Shown here one piece after another: positions 1 through 11,864 of a DNA stretch of 64,000 nucleotides; the stretch's first letter is position 1; each line of letters opens with the position of its first letter. The notes below the pieces were generated by a model. The model made no database searches, was not told where the DNA came from, and worked only from the letters and a program-made list of their open reading frames with translations. The translations under genes were made by a program, and so were the position numbers. The stretch comes from Bipolaris cookei (Eukaryota; Ascomycota; Dothideomycetes; Pleosporales; Pleosporaceae). The DNA is taken from positions 310,001-374,000 of the forward strand of contig NRSV01000004.1 of NCBI GenBank assembly GCA_002286855.1, written 5' to 3'.

Positions 1-228
1 AAGATTATATAGCCACTTGATCCTTGTTAGTTGATATCCAAAAAAGAAATGTCTCTAGAGAGGAGAACACCGTACTTGGAACTGCGGGTCTTTGGGATCG
101 ATATTGTAAACCTCGCCTTCAATATCAAACGGCCCACCACAAGCCACACAAAACGGTCCCGTCTCGGTCGTATATCGTGTATCGCTCTTGGGTCCGTGTT
201 CGCGCTGTGAAGAAAAATAACCGCCCAT
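1..228 (-). CDS. N-terminal part of a fungal protein with a Cys-x2-Cys-Gly-Gly-Pro-Phe motif, cut by the window edge
   Basis: The reading frame starts at the ATG at 226-228 and encodes a short N-terminus, MGGYFSSQREHG, followed by a CVACGGPF motif. A likely 48-bp intron (23-70, donor GTGTTC, acceptor AAG) joins it to a second exon that reads IKWLYNL and runs off the left edge. The Cys-x2-Cys-Gly-Gly-Pro-Phe block near the N-terminus, followed by a Trp-rich stretch, is familiar from many fungal F-box and other hypothetical proteins. That resemblance is from general knowledge only. A longer upstream frame (to 381) exists, but this Met fits better because the conserved-looking part starts just after it. 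No function can be given. Confidence 0.5.
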
Positions 229-2096
229 TTTTGCGCTGCTGATGCTCGATTGGTAACGCAATTGTCTCTGGGGGTTTGGTTCATCCAAATACTGCTCGAG
301 ATGAATTCGGTCGTTTGCCCAGCTCAATCTCTCGCAGCAGGACGCTGTAGCTGCAGATGTATCCAAGCTGCAAGGAGGCAAAACATTGAAGATACGTGCG
401 ACGCAAGATAGGTCACTCTGGGATCAATGGGTGTAATGCATTCTGCAAGTAACCGAATGAGGTATAGCAAAATCGCCCCCCACTCCCGATGCGTGCGGGG
501 CGTGGCTTGTACTTTGCGAACACGGCTGTAAACTGTCTGTTGTTCTTATCCCTTTCGAACGGGAATTGTATTTATTTTGTTGTTTTTTTCCATGGTGCTG
601 ACACATGGAATTGATTTTCTGTCTCATGATCGCGAAGGCTTGAGAGATGCCTGGGTGTATCACCCCGGAACTCCGTGCGTCTGATGTCCGGTACCCTTAC
701 CTACTATGTACCGCACCAGTCCAGCAGCAACGGAGTACCGAAGATCAGCTTCATCGCATACCAAGACATTAGGTAGTCGTGCAAGGTCTCCATGTTCATG
801 TCTTAGACAACGGCTGCACGTCATCATCAGACAGAACTCTATGTTTCATGCAAGCCACATACGTGACGAATACATGTCGAAACTAGTGTTCGTTGACCTT
901 TAGATTCTCAACGCGTAAAGGGGTGACATGTTGACGGTGGGTCTACACATCGAACGTCTAAGCGATGTTGAAGCTTGTAATTCCACCAGATCGGGTATCA
1001 TATGACCCCTACAATGTTTCTTCGTCTGACGTGTCTAGCTCGCCCATGTTAGGGTCTTTCCTTTGGTCGACTTTGACATCTCAAACGCTCTAGCCCCGTT
1101 CCCTGTTCTTCGCTCGGCCCAATGGGATGGGTGCAGTAAGTCAATGATGCATGTGACTCCCCTTCGAGAATCGCCAATCATGTGGGGATGTCACGATGTG
1201 TATTCAGGTTCCTGTAGGGATGCTGACTTGGGTGTAGAGAGTGTTGGTTCCTGGTACCTGGAGATGCTTTTTCTAGGTATTCAGTAAACATCCCATTGGC
1301 ATAAACGTTGCTTCTTCCAGTTGGCAGGGTATGAATCATGGAGAACACTCTCCTGTTGAGGTGTTGATGAGGTTCCTCAGTTCGCATTTACTCGCATTGC
1401 GATGGTCATTTACTATGGTTGTTCAAGGACATGGCCCGGGCTGGTCGAGATGTTTTGCATGAGCATACACAACAGCTGTAATTTAACTATTGATTTAGAG
1501 TAAGTTTTCGGTGTTTTCCTGTCAGCGCGGGGATGAATTTCTTGCTTCCTTTGTCGGCAATATCAGGCTGCATTAAGTGATGATGATGCTCGGCGATGTT
1601 ATCATCAGAGCGAGGCTAGCGTGACATTTTCGTGTGGGGCGCCACCACCACACCTCCTTCTCAATGTTCACAGCCCTCACATGGCATTTTGGAAACACGC
1701 TATATTGCAAATTTAATTCATTACTCATAGACTAGATCACCATTTCGGGCTATTCATTACATTCCCGATAGTACCCCTCCGCCCCAGTATCAACAGCGAG
1801 CATAAAACGAATGACTTAGGACTCGCTGATACAGTGTTCGCAGAGATACAAAATTACAAACACATTTGATCTGCACCAGTGAGAATGTCTCCACAATGAC
1901 GGTCAAGTTGCTTGTTCCGAAGCCGCTGTGATCATCTGGGATATGGGAGCACTGACAAGCCCTTCTGTCTCGAACATTATACATTACTCTCGTGGCCGTA
2001 TCTAAGTCTCCTTGGTTCTTATTTTCCCCTGGAATACATCCGACTAGTAAGGCTCGCCAGGTACGTTTCTGTTTTTAGGCGCACCGATCCATGCTC
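229..2096. other. Intergenic, no gene seen
   Basis: Only short, unconvincing frames occur here (up to about 92 codons) and none has recognisable protein character. The two flanking genes are both on the minus strand, so this stretch holds the promoter of the left-edge gene and the 3' region of the 685-aa gene. No RNA gene or repeat was recognised. Confidence 0.6.
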
Positions 2097-4154
2097 TCAC
2101 TGGGATGCCTTTCGATTTTCCTTGCGTGGGAACATGTGTGTGTTGAACGTTTGCAGCACAGTAACTCCGGAATTGGTCACTGTATCCTGATCGCGTTGCA
2201 TTGGTCTGGGTGGCAGTGGCAAAATATTCTCTTCTGAGTTGTCCCTTGAGTGTCCGCCAAGCGCAGCACGAATGTTTTCTTTCGACACTATGCGGGTCAA
2301 GTCACGATCGGGCCCAAAACGCATCCTCTGTTGTAACTGGGGAATGCCAGTATAGCCTTGTGCACTACTCCCTCGCATAAGGCTTTTGGTTGGGACAGGC
2401 GGCGCAAAGTTGTCCTCGTTGTTCATGCAAGACAATACTGATGTATTGGTTGGGGAGGTACCTGGCCATGCGACTGGCTTTGGAAGGTCTGTATCAGGTC
2501 CCCCAGGAGACTTAGGTAGTACGGTACGGTTGTTGTTATCTGAGGCGACCCATAGAGGGCCAGTATACGGAGTAGGTTTGATTGGTCCAGGCAAGCGGGA
2601 GGGTGGTTTTGCGGGCCGCCTCGGCTTTGGGCTCCGACCAGTAATTTTTCTGACTGCTTCTAGGTTCCCCAACGATGGATTCTTCCCCCACTCGCTACCA
2701 CTGTTACTTGGAATATGTAACTCCGAATATGACCTTTTATCGCTATCTGGGGTGCATGCATCTTGCTGCTCACGTTGCGTGCTCCTACTTCGATGCAAAG
2801 GGTGCAGAAAGGCAGTGATCTGATCCTCGGGCAATGGCTCCGGCTCATTGGTTTTCGCATATGCTTGTAGATTCTGTGTCTCATTCGAAGGGCTGAATGA
2901 ACTGGATATGCGGACTGAATCGTAGACACTTTGTTCAAATGACTCGCGCTGTGTGTCCATACGAGGCCAAGGCGTAACGATAGTGGTATTAGATGAGTAT
3001 GTTGAAGCATAGCTCACATTTCGTTCGTTTATCGAGAAGATTTGCCCATTCAGTAGGTCAGGCGACGGCGGATCGTCAGGTATGAGGAGCTGACGCGTGA
3101 CTCCATGCAACGGACTCTTCGGCTCCTCCCTCGGCATCTGCTTAGACACACTGCGGGATAGCGAGCGTCGTAAGCTGTTCGAGTAGCGTTTGATTGGACT
3201 AGCACTATACTCTTTCCCTGGTTCCATATCGTGCTTGCCTGAAGGTATCTTCTTCACCGGAGTCCGACTGTCATCGCGCTTGACAACATCAAGTTGAGTA
3301 CGCTTGGCTTCATTAGTCCGCTCAACAGCCTTTCTCAGATTTGCCCGCGCTCGTTGTTCCTCTAACCACACCTCCATCTTTTGTTTGAACCTTGGACGTT
3401 CAACTAAGCCGCCGTACTGGAGATAGACAGAACGGAGTTCCCTCTCAGTCTCGTCGTAATGTTTTCGTGTCAGCGCACCTGATTCGTTAGTGTCCTTTGG
3501 CATGAGTAAGACGCGATAAGAAGTTGAAGACATTAGGTTGCCTAGGGGAATGTTGACTTTTTCCTTGGGGAAGGCAAGACCAGAGGGGCATCTCTCCTCG
3601 ATGAAGAGCGCGAGGCGCCCATAGTGTTGGCGACCCTTGATACTGTATGAGGCACGGACTGCATTCACAATGGGTACAAACACTGCTTGCCAAACAGTGC
3701 AAATGTTTCGCAGTTGAAAGTAATCGAATCCCCACGGGTTGTGCGCTTTGCCGACTTTGAACGTCTGAAGCAGCCACGCAAAGAGGTGCTTCTCATACTC
3801 CTCAACACGCCAGTCTCGCTTGTCGATGGCACAGGATATACTGCTGTTATCCACACTGGGATCGTGGCGATACGTATCTTGGTCGAATTGTGTATAAAAC
3901 CATAGCAAATCTGTGCGCGAGATACCTCCTCTATCGCCATCACTTGTAGCAACTGCAGTCGCGGCCGTCATTGCACTAGGCTTCACCACAAAGAGCGAAT
4001 CGCGAAACACAGCCCATGGTTTGAGAAACGCATCGGTAGCGAGAAAGCGCTCTTCGAGTCCCTCAAGATCCGACAGTCGTAGCAGCGAGATCGCTCCTTT
4101 GAGCTCGGCGGGTACTTTATCCTTGTCGCCACGCGTCAACAGACTACGCATCAT
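2097..4154 (-). CDS. Unrecognised 685-aa fungal protein with folded N-terminal half and Ser/Pro-rich basic tail
   Basis: This single uninterrupted 685-codon frame starts with two adjacent Met codons at 4149-4154; the first is used. Residues 1-280 look globular, with many Trp, Phe and Tyr residues (for example LLWFYTQFDQDTYRHDP and HNPWGFDYFQLRN). Residues about 250-300 are charged and probably helical (EVWLEEQRARANLRKAVER). The remainder is rich in Ser, Pro and Arg, looks disordered, and carries several RSLSRS-like candidate phosphorylation sites. No signal peptide or membrane segment is visible. I do not recognise the family and assign no function. The long ORF with no stop and the protein-like composition make the gene itself credible. 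Confidence 0.8.
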   Translation of the reverse strand: MMRSLLTRGDKDKVPAELKGAISLLRLSDLEGLEERFLATDAFLKPWAVFRDSLFVVKPSAMTAATAVATSDGDRGGISRTDLLWFYTQFDQDTYRHDPSVDNSSISCAIDKRDWRVEEYEKHLFAWLLQTFKVGKAHNPWGFDYFQLRNICTVWQAVFVPIVNAVRASYSIKGRQHYGRLALFIEERCPSGLAFPKEKVNIPLGNLMSSTSYRVLLMPKDTNESGALTRKHYDETERELRSVYLQYGGLVERPRFKQKMEVWLEEQRARANLRKAVERTNEAKRTQLDVVKRDDSRTPVKKIPSGKHDMEPGKEYSASPIKRYSNSLRRSLSRSVSKQMPREEPKSPLHGVTRQLLIPDDPPSPDLLNGQIFSINERNVSYASTYSSNTTIVTPWPRMDTQRESFEQSVYDSVRISSSFSPSNETQNLQAYAKTNEPEPLPEDQITAFLHPLHRSRSTQREQQDACTPDSDKRSYSELHIPSNSGSEWGKNPSLGNLEAVRKITGRSPKPRRPAKPPSRLPGPIKPTPYTGPLWVASDNNNRTVLPKSPGGPDTDLPKPVAWPGTSPTNTSVLSCMNNEDNFAPPVPTKSLMRGSSAQGYTGIPQLQQRMRFGPDRDLTRIVSKENIRAALGGHSRDNSEENILPLPPRPMQRDQDTVTNSGVTVLQTFNTHMFPRKENRKASQ

Positions 4155-5957
4155 CTTTGTGCCCAGATCGAGGGGCGAAGGCGCTATGTTTTCGTTTCAG
4201 CTCGAATGCGCAGTTGGGGTTGAATGCTTTTGGTCGAGTTGTTTTCGTAATGACTGAAGCGTCGTGTGTTTGGGTTGTAGCGAAAACAAATATAAAAAAG
4301 AGTCATCGAACAATGTGCTAGCACACAATGGGCGGTCAGATTTTTGCAGTGAGCGTGAGTGTTGATAATCACTAATCACTGGGATTCCGCTTTCACTTTG
4401 CATATCGTCACTTTGCTTGGCACTGGACTGCATATGCTACATTCAGGTACCCGCCCATCTTCTCACAACTATATCGTGCGATTCAACAACAGTTGTATAA
4501 TTAGGTAGATCTCTTCCGTCGAAGTGATATAGAATCCACGTATCGCTACTAGCCAACTGACGTTATCAAACATGATCCATATCAACAACCGTCTTCACCC
4601 CTCACATACGTACCTAGTCCCACACTTCAGGCAGCAACGCGAGCAAACAACACAATCGCGAAATCCAATAAAACTCTGTCCTCAAGAGAGCGGTACCATT
4701 TTCGTATAATGGCATTTCACACTGTAAAGCGTGCAGGTGACTATTATCGGTATAGAAAGGGGAGAATAAGCTTAAGCGGTCTTCCAGGGGTACTAAAAGT
4801 TATGTGTAGGGATATATCATACACTAAAAAGAAATCGACAAGAAGGAAATGCACAAAGCGTTGCTTTGTGTATTGTGCTCCGTCTCCGACGTTCACCACA
4901 AAAGTTTGGAAATTTACACTGCTTGACTAAAAAAAGGCCGTACAACAATGAGAACTCTGACAAGAGTAACCCAGAGTGAAAGGCTGAGAGGTTGCGATGA
5001 AGTTAAGAAGACTCTGATAACGAAGTACAATGGTAAGCGCGACTGAGCCTTTCTCCTGAAAGCGATTTCTAGAGAGCGCTGCGGGCTGATTCGTTAGTCT
5101 TGATCGGCACTAGCCTCCATGGCTTTTCCCTTGGCCTCTACAGCCGCTTCAAACCCAGTTCGACAGTCCGCTCGTTGTGTGAAGTTTACTCAACAATGGC
5201 ACGTGAGAGCATACAGTGCCCCATCCGTTTGAAGGGGCGCTTTTGGCGCTTACATTCTGCAGTGAACGATATAGCCTTACTCCAGTGCCTGTGGTTTACT
5301 AGTGTAATGATCGGCGGCTGGTTGAGGCTAGGATCTTCCAGAATGCCTTTGATTACGCAAGCTGCCTCAATTGCCCTATTATCGTCCGTGGACAGAAGCA
5401 GCACTAAGGCCACTGTAGATTGATTTCAAGCTGATGAGGTTTGTTGAGCATGGGTATCAATATCTGTGCCAGTGTATTGGGCGGCTTTCCCAACTGTCAA
5501 TATGGACAAGCTTGAGTGTCGGAAAGGCCTGCCATAGAGGGACTGTCGAAAGTCCTGGTAACTGCTTACATAGGGAATCCAATACTCCAAAGCTGAGAGC
5601 AGAGCTGGGCAGAACGTTTCTGGCATAACGGTACATCCACTTTGAATATCGTCCAGGGTTGATGTCGCTAGCATGCTAGGCTTAGTGTTCGCGGAATTCC
5701 TGTGATCGAAGCTTGTCATCGGTATTCGTCTACGGCCACCTATCGGTCAAATTTAAGTTTCTTGAATTGCCGCAGACAACCCCATGCAACATGATTGAAG
5801 GATTTCTATCGAAGCGAGGAGGTCTTGCTGAAAGTTGTGATACGCCAGATTGGATACGAACCAATCAGGGATCCTCACTGTCCTGATGCTTCTTTTTCGA
5901 GACTATGCAACGTCCAGTGATTTATGAGTTTGTACATCTTGGCAGTATCGAACTGGA
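4155..5957. other. Intergenic; possible degraded coding remnant at about 5100-5720 (-)
   Basis: The first half (4155-5090) shows only short AT-rich frames. On the minus strand between 5720 and 5100 there are fragments in different frames with leucine-rich character, such as a piece reading TLKLVHIDSWES, interrupted by several stops. This could be the remains of an F-box/LRR-type gene, but no consistent splicing restores it, so it is not called as a gene. Confidence 0.35.
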
Positions 5958-7737
5958 TCAATATCTACCGTTCATGCTCATAGGGGGCGGAAGAGGCGAC
6001 ATTATCGGCGGATCGTTTGCGGGCGGCCCGTATGGTGACGAGCCTGGCACGGGCCTAGACTGATACTCGTCCTGCTCTTCCTCGGGCGAAGAGAGCTCCA
6101 ATAGCCTCTGTGGAGATCCAACACTAAGCCCAAGTGCAGTGAGCTTCTCTTGTAGTATATTTATGACAGCGGGATTACCGCCTCGAAAGCCAGCGAGCAC
6201 TTGAGAAAGCGAATGCATGAGATCTCTGGGGCCAACATCGAAATGCGACTCATGGTTTAATGATGGCATGATCATCATGACGTCAGCAAGTGAGTTGGTC
6301 ACGTCGAAAAGCTTAGACTCCTGTAGAAACAGTTAGTAGAGTAAGTAGCTTGACCGTAGTTGGGTCGTACCATGCCGGGTCCATGCGCCTCTACACTTTC
6401 GCGCGAAAGACTGCTTAAATTGCTGAGCACATTTTGTGCCACCCTGGCTGGGAAACGGAACGAAAACTCTTCATCCTGACTTGGTTGACTGCTTAGATTA
6501 GTAACCTCGAGCGCGTGCTGCCACAGAAAGATACGCATCCATTGTTGTGTCATTGTAATATCAGCACGCTGGAGTTCATTTTCGAGACTGCGGGGATCTT
6601 CATCGCTGCTGAGCTGGTGCTGAGCTACGGCGAGTGCTCGACGAGCACTAGCAGCATCTGCCGTTATTGTGACATCGAGGATATTGAATAGACGACAGAG
6701 CTGGACGAATGCAGGCGTGACAGATCCATCGCGCAAGTCTTGAAGACTTGGAAGATCTGATGACCGTTTGAGCGTCGTCGGGACATCGTGCTGCAAGGAA
6801 TGAGCACGCTCGGTGATGAAAAGGAGCCAGTAGACGCGTAAAGCACACTGTGTCTGTTCTGGATCCATGCCCTGATAGTGCGTTGGGTTGTGTAGGCCGA
6901 GGATATGAGCTTTGAAAATAGCCTCTCCAAGCAGGACGGTTGACGCATTCATTCGGCCGACGTTGGCAGAGTAAACATGCAAGAAGAAACTGCCCAGAAG
7001 AGACGACATAGTGGTGTTTTCCAAATGATCGGATTCATCTCTGGCTCTTCTTGCCTCTGACTCGAATGCGCTGCTTGAGACGCGATAAGGGCCTTCGACC
7101 GGACTTCCCGGCTCAACGTCGATAGAGAACTGGCTCACAATAGCGGCACATATAGCAGTGGCCAATGCGTAGGCCTCTACATCGTGCGGGTGAGTGAGGA
7201 GTCGTGCAGTCAGTGTTTCGGCATCAACGACTGGCCATATGCCATAGCCACGTGCCTGGTAGATTTCGAGATACTGCGAGAGGCAGGCTATCGGTATTCT
7301 CTGGGGTTCCTGGGGAGTGCTGGAGAGTGTGGGACTCATAATGTCAGGCCATCCATTGGAATATGTACTGGGTTCGCCTATGGGAGGCATTGGAGAGATG
7401 TACGGCAGCTCGTCAACGGGACTGCCGGTATCGAGGCTGGTCTCACTAGCGCTCCTCGATCTATCATAGCCAGTTTTACTGCGTTCTTGCAGCCTCCTGA
7501 TGGCGGCTTCAGTGGTCCGCCGTGGTCCCTTGGGGCCGCTCTTTCCATGCGTCTTGAGATAGGTGCAGTCCCACTTGGCGGCCTCGCACCTTGCACAGGG
7601 CTGGTTGCCATCGCAGCGCACTTTTCCTGGACAGAGGAAAGAGAGGGTCAATTGTGAGCATGTGTATAGAGCCGTGATTGAGACTTACTGACTGAGCAAG
7701 GGTCACACGCCCGTCGCGTGCCTTTTCGTGGAGCCAT
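5958..7737 (-). CDS. Zn2Cys6 transcription factor, AmyR/MalR-like (sugar-utilisation regulator type)
   Basis: Three exons are inferred: 7689-7737, 6371-7626 and 5958-6320, with introns of 62 and 50 bp. The first intron splits the binuclear zinc cluster. Joined, the N-terminus carries a complete C-x2-C-x6-C-x5-C-x2-C-x6-C pattern (CDPC, KVRCDG, PCARC, WDC), followed by a basic linker KSGPKGPRR. The cluster plus this linker resembles fungal AmyR/MalR-type activators of starch or maltose use. The middle region (for example YLEIYQARGYGIWPVVD) matches the fungal-specific transcription factor domain. The C-terminus is acidic then Pro-rich (SPLPPPMSMNGRY) and about 555 residues are encoded in all. 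It should act in the nucleus on promoters with CGG half-sites. The exact regulon is inference. Confidence 0.85.
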
Positions 7738-9594
7738 GGCCATTTTTGATAGCCAAGGTTCTAGCCTGATCTGAAAGGCAATCCTCAAGAGTCGACGGCA
7801 GCGATCAAGTCGGCATAGCGGAGATAGCGTAGGGCTATCCAGGCAGCGGAAGGGGATGGAATAGTGTGTGGAGACGAACTGGGAGGTTTGTCGGAAGCTG
7901 ATAAAGAATTGCGGGAGAGCAACAATAGCATGGCCGTGCTATGAGGTGAGGTCGCGGTCAGGGCATGCGGCTGATGCTGAGAACAAAAGGTGGAGAAGGC
8001 CCTGCGCGCTGGCTGCCCCCCTGTACATTGGGGCGCCGGCATCGCCCAATCAAGCGTGCGGGCACCCGTCGGCGCCAACCAGCTCCCGATGTGACCTGGA
8101 CTGCCCGAAAAACTTTCCTTCTAGAAGCTTTTTGGAACAAATTTGCTCCCTGCACGCTGCAGACGGCATGGCTGCTTATACCACGCCACGACTCACTGCC
8201 CAAGGGCGACTGGCAAGCCCATCCTGCCCTCATCAACGGAATTCATGCCTGGCCGCATCTAAGCCTGGAGATGCGCGGCTATATTCGGGCGTCGACGCCT
8301 GCTACTACGTGTGTGTTAGTATATATTTACAGAGTAGAAGAGGCTGCACTGCGGCGATACAGACGCCAAAACGTGTTTCAGTGACGTACTCACTGCCAGG
8401 CCCTGCACCGCTTACTCCGAGTATGAGCTTGTCGAGTAGTTGCGACAGCGGACGTAGCCGGGAACGCGCCGGTCATCTTTCCTTACTCTTCTAGTATGCG
8501 CCAATTTCTTAGGACAAAATTAGAAGAGGTGTGCGGGTGCATAAATGCCGCGCCACCATCCATGCCTGCTCGCTTGTCACATGACTTTGACACAGATAAC
8601 AGTGATAATGCATGTGTCCCTGTACCACCGAGTGTGCCACAGGCTGTCCTACTACATCCTACATGTACATACTACAAAAGACAGACGCCATCCCTGTGTC
8701 TAAATACCTTTACAGGCTCCCATCGCCTTGTATGCGCCACATTGCCACGCTGATCTCCGATGTCTCGTGGATCCAGCTCTGCCTCCACCAAAGACACGCA
8801 TCGCCTCGATTTACCATGGCCAGCAGGAGAATTTTTCATGAAATTGCTTTTGACCAGGGTTTGCGACTGACCTGCAGGCCTACGACGTCTCCGAGGAATT
8901 TATAGCTGTCTCACTAAAGCTATTACACATCGTATTCCATGGTGGTCATGGCTACCCCAAATGTGGCGTCCAGTCAACAACGTCTCAACAGCTACAAATC
9001 CTCGGAGTCGACGACATCACGCAACTCCAACAGGGGCTGCGATTCCAGCTTTCTTGGTTATACGAGCCTCTGGTGTGTGAATGAATGACACAGGCATACT
9101 GACGTCTCAATATGGCAGAATCACTAGTGGATGCGTGCCGCCTTATCATGCGTTCTGGAGAAACAAGAACCTGGGGAAGCCACATTAACCGACGCGCTAA
9201 GCGTCCTGACATAATATACCCATACGAGCAATGTGACGATGATCGCACGCCTGGCAAACGTATTGGCTGAGGGTCTGGACTCGATATACAGCACACCCAG
9301 CTACCTGGAGCTAAATGCGACGGCCTATGGTCGAGAACCAACATGGGCCAGATATGTTCCACACTTTCTTTGGATGCCCAATCAGTGTAGCTATTCCTGC
9401 CTCATCTTACATAGTTACACAAACACAACAAGTGTGCGACGGCCATGTCAGCGGCGTCTCAGTCAAGGACACACAGTACTTAAACAGCTTCACCTTTGCA
9501 TCTGCACAAAATCAAAGTGCATCATAGGGATACACTCTCCACTTTACTCCCTGGATTTCAAACCCAATTTCTACAGGCCCAACTCATCTTAAAT
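7738..9594. other. Intergenic, no gene seen
   Basis: This is the shared upstream region of the Zn2Cys6 regulator (-) and the small secreted protein (+). The overlapping frames at 7868-8494 and 7965-8384 lack protein-like composition, as do those at 8985-9362 (-) and 9233-9592 (+). It probably contains promoters for both flanking genes; no individual site is clear. Confidence 0.5.
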
Positions 9595-9810
9595 ATGAAG
9601 CTTCTCCTCGCCGCAGCCCTCACATCTGTTGCTTTGGGGGCCCCCACAGATCCCTACCCAGCGCCCTGCGGACGATCCGACCCTTCTGGAATCTGCACCA
9701 CCAAGCCAACCTGTTACGAAAAAGGCGGCTTTTGGGTGCAGCGGGATTGCACCTTTTACGACGTGCTCGACATCGGATGCTGCTACTCCATCCCCGGCAA
9801 GAAGAACTGA
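9595..9810 (+). CDS. Small secreted cysteine-rich protein (71 aa)
   Basis: The ATG at 9595 opens a 71-aa protein with a clear signal peptide (MKLLLAAALTSVALGAPTDP; likely cleavage after Ala16). The mature part is about 55 residues with six Cys at 25, 34, 40, 52, 62 and 63, an even number that fits three disulphides. Spacing is C-x8-C-x5-C-x11-C-x9-CC. The frame extends upstream to 9496, but only this Met gives a signal peptide. Small size, secretion and cysteine content are the usual marks of a candidate effector or extracellular defence peptide. I do not recognise the family, and no target or activity can be named from sequence alone. Confidence 0.8.
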   Translation: MKLLLAAALTSVALGAPTDPYPAPCGRSDPSGICTTKPTCYEKGGFWVQRDCTFYDVLDIGCCYSIPGKKN

Positions 9811-10694
9811 GCGATGCTCTAAAACGGACATGGTGGGACGTATGTCGGAACAGACGAAAGGTCCATCAGGAAGAAGAGCAAGCTGAGAACCTATGTGCAT
9901 CCAAATTGTTGGGCAACAATACCGGTCCCTAAAATGTATTTTTGGCTGTACCATTTGTGTAATCATGCTGCCCAATTGCCAACCACATTAAGCCAGAAGG
10001 CCGAATGACAGGAACCGTGCACTTTGAAACTTTGCGGTCTGAGCTTGTGATAGATAATGAAAATTCTCGTCAAATGCATAATCTCGGGCCTGCACTGATA
10101 CGGCTATTCACCCAGACTGCCACCTTGAAGGTTGAGTGGGATTTTCTTGGTTTGTAACGGGTGAACGGCGGAAGTGACCGAAGTGTGATTATGTCATCAG
10201 GGCTGATTTGGCGCTCGGAAGTCGTCGGAACGAAGTTCCGTTTCGTTCCGGCACACTTTCCGGTCTGATGATTTTCGAATTTTGTCCCCACAACAACACT
10301 GTTGTAATACCGTTTTTGACACTACTGACGCCTCACTACGCGCCAACGGACTTGTCAAACCATCACGTCTATACTCGAGCAGAGGACTGCCTCTACCGCG
10401 TCTTTTTTTCTGGAATACCGCAAAACCGGCAAAACGTGACGACAATAACATGGACCCCGGCCTGGATTCGACCAGCTTTTAAGCGCTTATCGAGGCGCGG
10501 GAAGCTGCATATACATTTCGACATCAAATTGAAGTACGTCAGTCCGGGAGCATTCTACCAAATGATCAAATCCCCAGTCTATATCCAGTAGTGTGGTTTG
10601 TCATCATGAACTGCATGGTCCGTGATGGCCTTGCACTACCCTTTTATACTGCATATACCCCTGCTTATCACTTTCCAGGAGCTTCAAGATCATT
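9811..10694. other. Intergenic, no gene seen
   Basis: This is the 3' region of the secreted-protein gene and the 5' region of the F-box-like gene. Small overlapping frames at 10197-10591 on both strands have no protein-like features. Confidence 0.5.
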
Positions 10695-11864
10695 ATGGCC
10701 CCTCGATCAATAGACATTCAGATGCTCGCAAATGGGCCTACGCTGTCTTGCGAATCCCAAAATGGGAAGTGCGACGAGGCAACGCCCTCAAGACTACTGA
10801 AGCGCCAGAGATCGTCAGACAAGATGCACGAGAAGCGAAAGAAGAGCCGGCAGGACAGCGCCGCGGGGTCAGCACCATCTTGTCCTCTGTTAGTGGCTCT
10901 GCGAGAGTATGGTCTTCTTGAGAACGTCCTTTCTTGTCTTTGCCCCGACGACCTACTAGCGCTACTGTTGTGCTCAAAGTCTATATACCAGGCACTTGTC
11001 CCACAGCCTGGTAGCCTAGAAAACTTGCTCGGCAAGTTGAGATGCTCCGGAAAAGGTGTCCAGATACGAAGAGAACGACATGTCAAGTCGTCCTTCTTCT
11101 ATGCATACGAATGCAGTGAATACGTCGAATGTGGGGCAATAGACGGTGTCGCCGAGTCTCGTCCCTGCGCGAACTGCAAAGTTACGACTTGCAACGAATG
11201 CCGCATCCATTGTGTATACCAGAGTATCTTCGAGAAGCCATACGAAGATGACGAGCTGCCCAACTACAGTGGTTTCATCCTTCTCTCACCGTCCGAGATA
11301 CCCATATTGAGTCTCCACCACCTGAAAGATAATCTCACTACACCGCAATGGCAAGCTCCATCACCTACTACGTCTGCACCCTACCACGATCAGGGATTTA
11401 TTGATGTGCCCCTTGAGGAAGAAAGCTTTGGCCCGCCCGAGTGCGTCGACGATTTCCTAGACTTGAATCTTGGCACATGCACATTTGCCGGACCGGTGGC
11501 TTCAAATGTAGCCCATCCATCACCTGTCCTCCGATCATTATACCAAACTACAGAAGGAAGAAAACGCCAGTTTTGCGATAATCATCTTCCCTCAGGCATA
11601 CCAAAGCAACGAAAGGATCTTTCAATTCATCAGTGCCAGTGCAGCCTTCGCAGTCGTTTTCTCGACCGATGGCTCTGTTTACGATGTTACGAAAATGAAG
11701 AAACAACTCTCCGTAAAACATATATTGACCATGTGGCGCAGTGCTGTTGCGGGTCAACGCATGGCAGGGAGATATGCATGTGGTGTCTCGGTGAGATCTC
11801 GCAGCCTCGCACTGAAGAGGCACAGCCGGACTCAGAAAACAGCCTTGATGAGCACTCTGCTTGA
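10695..11864 (+). CDS. F-box-like protein with cysteine-rich modules (389 aa)
   Basis: This is an intronless 389-codon frame. Residues about 10-60 are basic and Ser-rich (LLKRQRSS, HEKRKKSRQD). Residues about 66-110 (LLENVLSCLCPDDLLALLLC then KSIYQAL) fit a degenerate F-box helix pattern. A cysteine cluster follows at about 155-175 (CANC, CNECRIHC). A second Cys-rich region sits near the C-terminus (QCQCSL, WLCLRCY, QCCCGSTHG, CMWCLGE). Such F-box plus Cys-cluster proteins are common hypothetical proteins in Pleosporales and would be SCF ubiquitin-ligase adaptors if the F-box binds Skp1. That role is inference. The substrate is unknown. Confidence 0.75.
   Translation: MAPRSIDIQMLANGPTLSCESQNGKCDEATPSRLLKRQRSSDKMHEKRKKSRQDSAAGSAPSCPLLVALREYGLLENVLSCLCPDDLLALLLCSKSIYQALVPQPGSLENLLGKLRCSGKGVQIRRERHVKSSFFYAYECSEYVECGAIDGVAESRPCANCKVTTCNECRIHCVYQSIFEKPYEDDELPNYSGFILLSPSEIPILSLHHLKDNLTTPQWQAPSPTTSAPYHDQGFIDVPLEEESFGPPECVDDFLDLNLGTCTFAGPVASNVAHPSPVLRSLYQTTEGRKRQFCDNHLPSGIPKQRKDLSIHQCQCSLRSRFLDRWLCLRCYENEETTLRKTYIDHVAQCCCGSTHGREICMWCLGEISQPRTEEAQPDSENSLDEHSA

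Noticed and set aside
5100..5720. Possible F-box/LRR-type gene on the minus strand
   Set aside because: Leucine-rich fragments occur in three frames with many stops and no splice pattern joins them. At most a remnant.
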